A DNA stretch of 6,862 nucleotides from Candidatus Tayloriibacteriota bacterium (GTDB lineage: Bacteria > Patescibacteriota > Minisyncoccia > Phycocordibacterales > UBA11359): positions 1,853 through 8,714 of the forward strand of contig DMQX01000010.1 of assembly GCA_003455555.1 (NCBI GenBank), given 5' to 3'. The position numbers and the translations under genes were made by a program. Shown piece after piece: positions 5,863-6,862 of the stretch (position 1 is its first letter; every line of letters starts with the position of its first letter). The notes under the pieces are model-generated. The model had not been told where the DNA came from and did no database searches. It saw only the letters and a list, made by a program, of their open reading frames with translations.

Positions 5863-6633
5863 ATGATCACTATTAAAACAGCTGAAGATATTACAAAATT
5901 GCGCGAGGGTGGAAAACATCTCGCGGCCGTCTTGGCTGAACTAAAAAAAGCGGCGAAGGTCGGAGTGAAGACTTCTGCGCTCGATGCTCTGGCTGAAAAA
6001 ATTGTTCGGGATTTTGGCGACAAACCGGCTTTTCTAAATTACAAACCGCAAGGTGCGGCTCGTCCGTATCCGGCTAGTCTTTGTGTCTCGATCAATGACG
6101 AGATCGTTCACGGCATTCCGAATGAAAATGATCGTGAATTGGTGGAAGGGGATATAGTAAGTCTTGATATGGGTTTGGTACATGAGGGCATGGTTGTTGA
6201 TTCGGCTATAACGGTTGGCGTTGGTCAAATCGATACGAAAGCCAAAAAGCTTTTGGCGGCGACTGAGGAGGCAATGAATGCCGGGATAAAAGCAGCTCGG
6301 GGAGGTAAGCATATAGGTGACATTGGTGTTGCTGTGGAAGCCGTGGCCGACCGCAATACGTTTTCCATAGCCGATGAGCTCGCCGGCCACGGCGTGGGCT
6401 ACAAGGTACATGAAGATCCTTTTGTGCCGAATTTTGGTATGCCGGGCCAGGGACCGCTTTTGAAGCCGGGAATGGTTATTGCAATCGAGCCAATGCTCAA
6501 CGAGGGTGGTTCAGAAATTCGTCACGGCGCCGATGGCTATACCATCTCGACCAAAGACGGTTCGCGCAGTGCTCATTTTGAACATACTGTTTTGATCACA
6601 GAAGGCGCGCCTGAAATACTGACAAAGATATAA
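5863..6633 (+). CDS. map: Methionine aminopeptidase, type I
   Basis: Dinuclear-metal peptidase that removes the initiator Met from new proteins at the ribosome exit. All five metal ligands are visible: D102 and D113 (SLDMGLVHEGMVVDSA), H176 (LAGHGVGY), E209 (AIEPML) and E240 (FEHTVLIT). H83 in NDEIVHGIPN and H183 in VHEDPFVPN supply the substrate-side histidines. The 256 residues and the lack of an N-terminal zinc-finger extension fit the short bacterial type Ia. ATG 5863 follows adk by 19 nt; there is no Shine-Dalgarno motif, only TATTTTTTTCAA. It may be co-transcribed with adk. None of the 8 Arg codons is CGA. In many bacteria infA or rpmJ follows; here the next ORF is unrelated. Confidence 0.96.
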   Translation: MITIKTAEDITKLREGGKHLAAVLAELKKAAKVGVKTSALDALAEKIVRDFGDKPAFLNYKPQGAARPYPASLCVSINDEIVHGIPNENDRELVEGDIVSLDMGLVHEGMVVDSAITVGVGQIDTKAKKLLAATEEAMNAGIKAARGGKHIGDIGVAVEAVADRNTFSIADELAGHGVGYKVHEDPFVPNFGMPGQGPLLKPGMVIAIEPMLNEGGSEIRHGADGYTISTKDGSRSAHFEHTVLITEGAPEILTKI

Positions 6634-6635
6634 AG

Positions 6636-6644
6636 TGATATAAT
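6636..6644 (+). promoter_or_regulatory. Extended -10 promoter giving a probable leaderless transcript
   Basis: TGA-TATAAT is a perfect -10 hexamer (6639-6644) with the TGn extension, placed 3 nt after the map stop codon. It ends 6 nt before ATG 6651, so the predicted first transcribed base is the A of the start codon. A -35 box is weak: CTGACA at 6619-6624 is only 14 nt away, but an extended -10 often does without one. The spacing is identical to that at adk. Confidence 0.6.
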
Positions 6645-6650
6645 ATTTTT

Positions 6651-6862
6651 ATGGCACAAGAAATTTTAGAAGCATTACTTGAAGAACCAAAAAATGGTTC
6701 GGCAAAGGAAACTTTCGCATTGACAAAAAAAGTTGATGAAAGTGAGGTTGATTTCATACGTTCCCCCTTGTTGGATGAGAAGAACGATGATATCAACAAT
6801 GAAAAAATTGATGAGGTCAGGAAAAGTTTGGGTTTGAAAGAGGCCGAAGAACTAGATGAGGT
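6651..6862 (+). CDS. Hypothetical acidic protein, 3' partial
   Basis: Open from ATG 6651 to the window end (70 codons plus two bases) with no stop. The product begins MAQEILEALLEEPKNGSAKE and is strongly charged: 21 Asp/Glu and 10 Lys/Arg in 70 residues, with no Cys or Trp, no signal peptide and no hydrophobic segment in the visible part. I do not recognise a family. The coding signal is supported by the perfect extended -10 just upstream, the lack of stops in this AT-rich frame, and its position directly after map on the same strand. The segments 1-12 and 46-70 look helical and amphipathic. It takes the place where infA, rpmJ or rpsM often continue the operon, so the ribosomal run may end here. 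Function unknown. Confidence 0.6.
   Translation, partial: MAQEILEALLEEPKNGSAKETFALTKKVDESEVDFIRSPLLDEKNDDINNEKIDEVRKSLGLKEAEELDE

Noticed and set aside
1..6862. CRISPR array, tRNA or rRNA genes, insertion sequence, or defence system
   Set aside because: No direct repeats with spacers, no cloverleaf or rRNA-like stretches and no transposase or defence motifs were seen; almost all of the window is explained by housekeeping genes.

Overview
The window reads as a piece of a Patescibacteria (Candidate Phyla Radiation, probably Parcubacteria-like) chromosome. This rests on gene content and protein form: the ribosomal protein L30 gene that normally lies between S5 and L15 is absent, S5 and L15 carry low-complexity tails, L15 lacks the usual Gly-rich central segment, and the adenylate kinase is short with a reduced LID. 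UGA is read as stop (pyrE and pyrF end in TGA), which argues against the recoded Gracilibacteria/Absconditabacteria. All genes are on the + strand.

Layout. Positions 1-3525 are the distal part of the spc ribosomal operon: rplF (5' end missing), rplR, rpsE, rplO and secY, packed with 6-16 nt gaps and no convincing Shine-Dalgarno sites. A near-perfect 19-bp terminator hairpin closes this block. Positions 3568-5156 hold a two-gene pyrimidine module, pyrE then pyrF, behind a leader of about 100 nt with three consecutive small stems. A second terminator follows. Positions 5221-6633 return to the usual spc partners, adk and map. The last 212 bases open an acidic unrecognised ORF that runs off the window.

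How they work together. The first block makes ribosomal proteins and the Sec translocon channel. adk supplies ADP for energy balance and map removes N-terminal Met from new proteins. pyrE and pyrF together convert orotate plus PRPP to UMP. They sit between secY and adk, where these genes are normally adjacent, and differ from their neighbours in GC, Arg codons, stop codons, ribosome binding sites and flanking terminators. The best reading is an inserted or transferred cassette.

No CRISPR array, tRNA, rRNA, insertion sequence or recognisable defence system was seen. The most interesting signals are the pyrEF cassette with its structured leader, two promoters placed so that transcription should start on the A of the start codon (leaderless mRNAs for adk and the last ORF), and a sharp split in CGA arginine codon use between the ribosomal/secY block and everything downstream.
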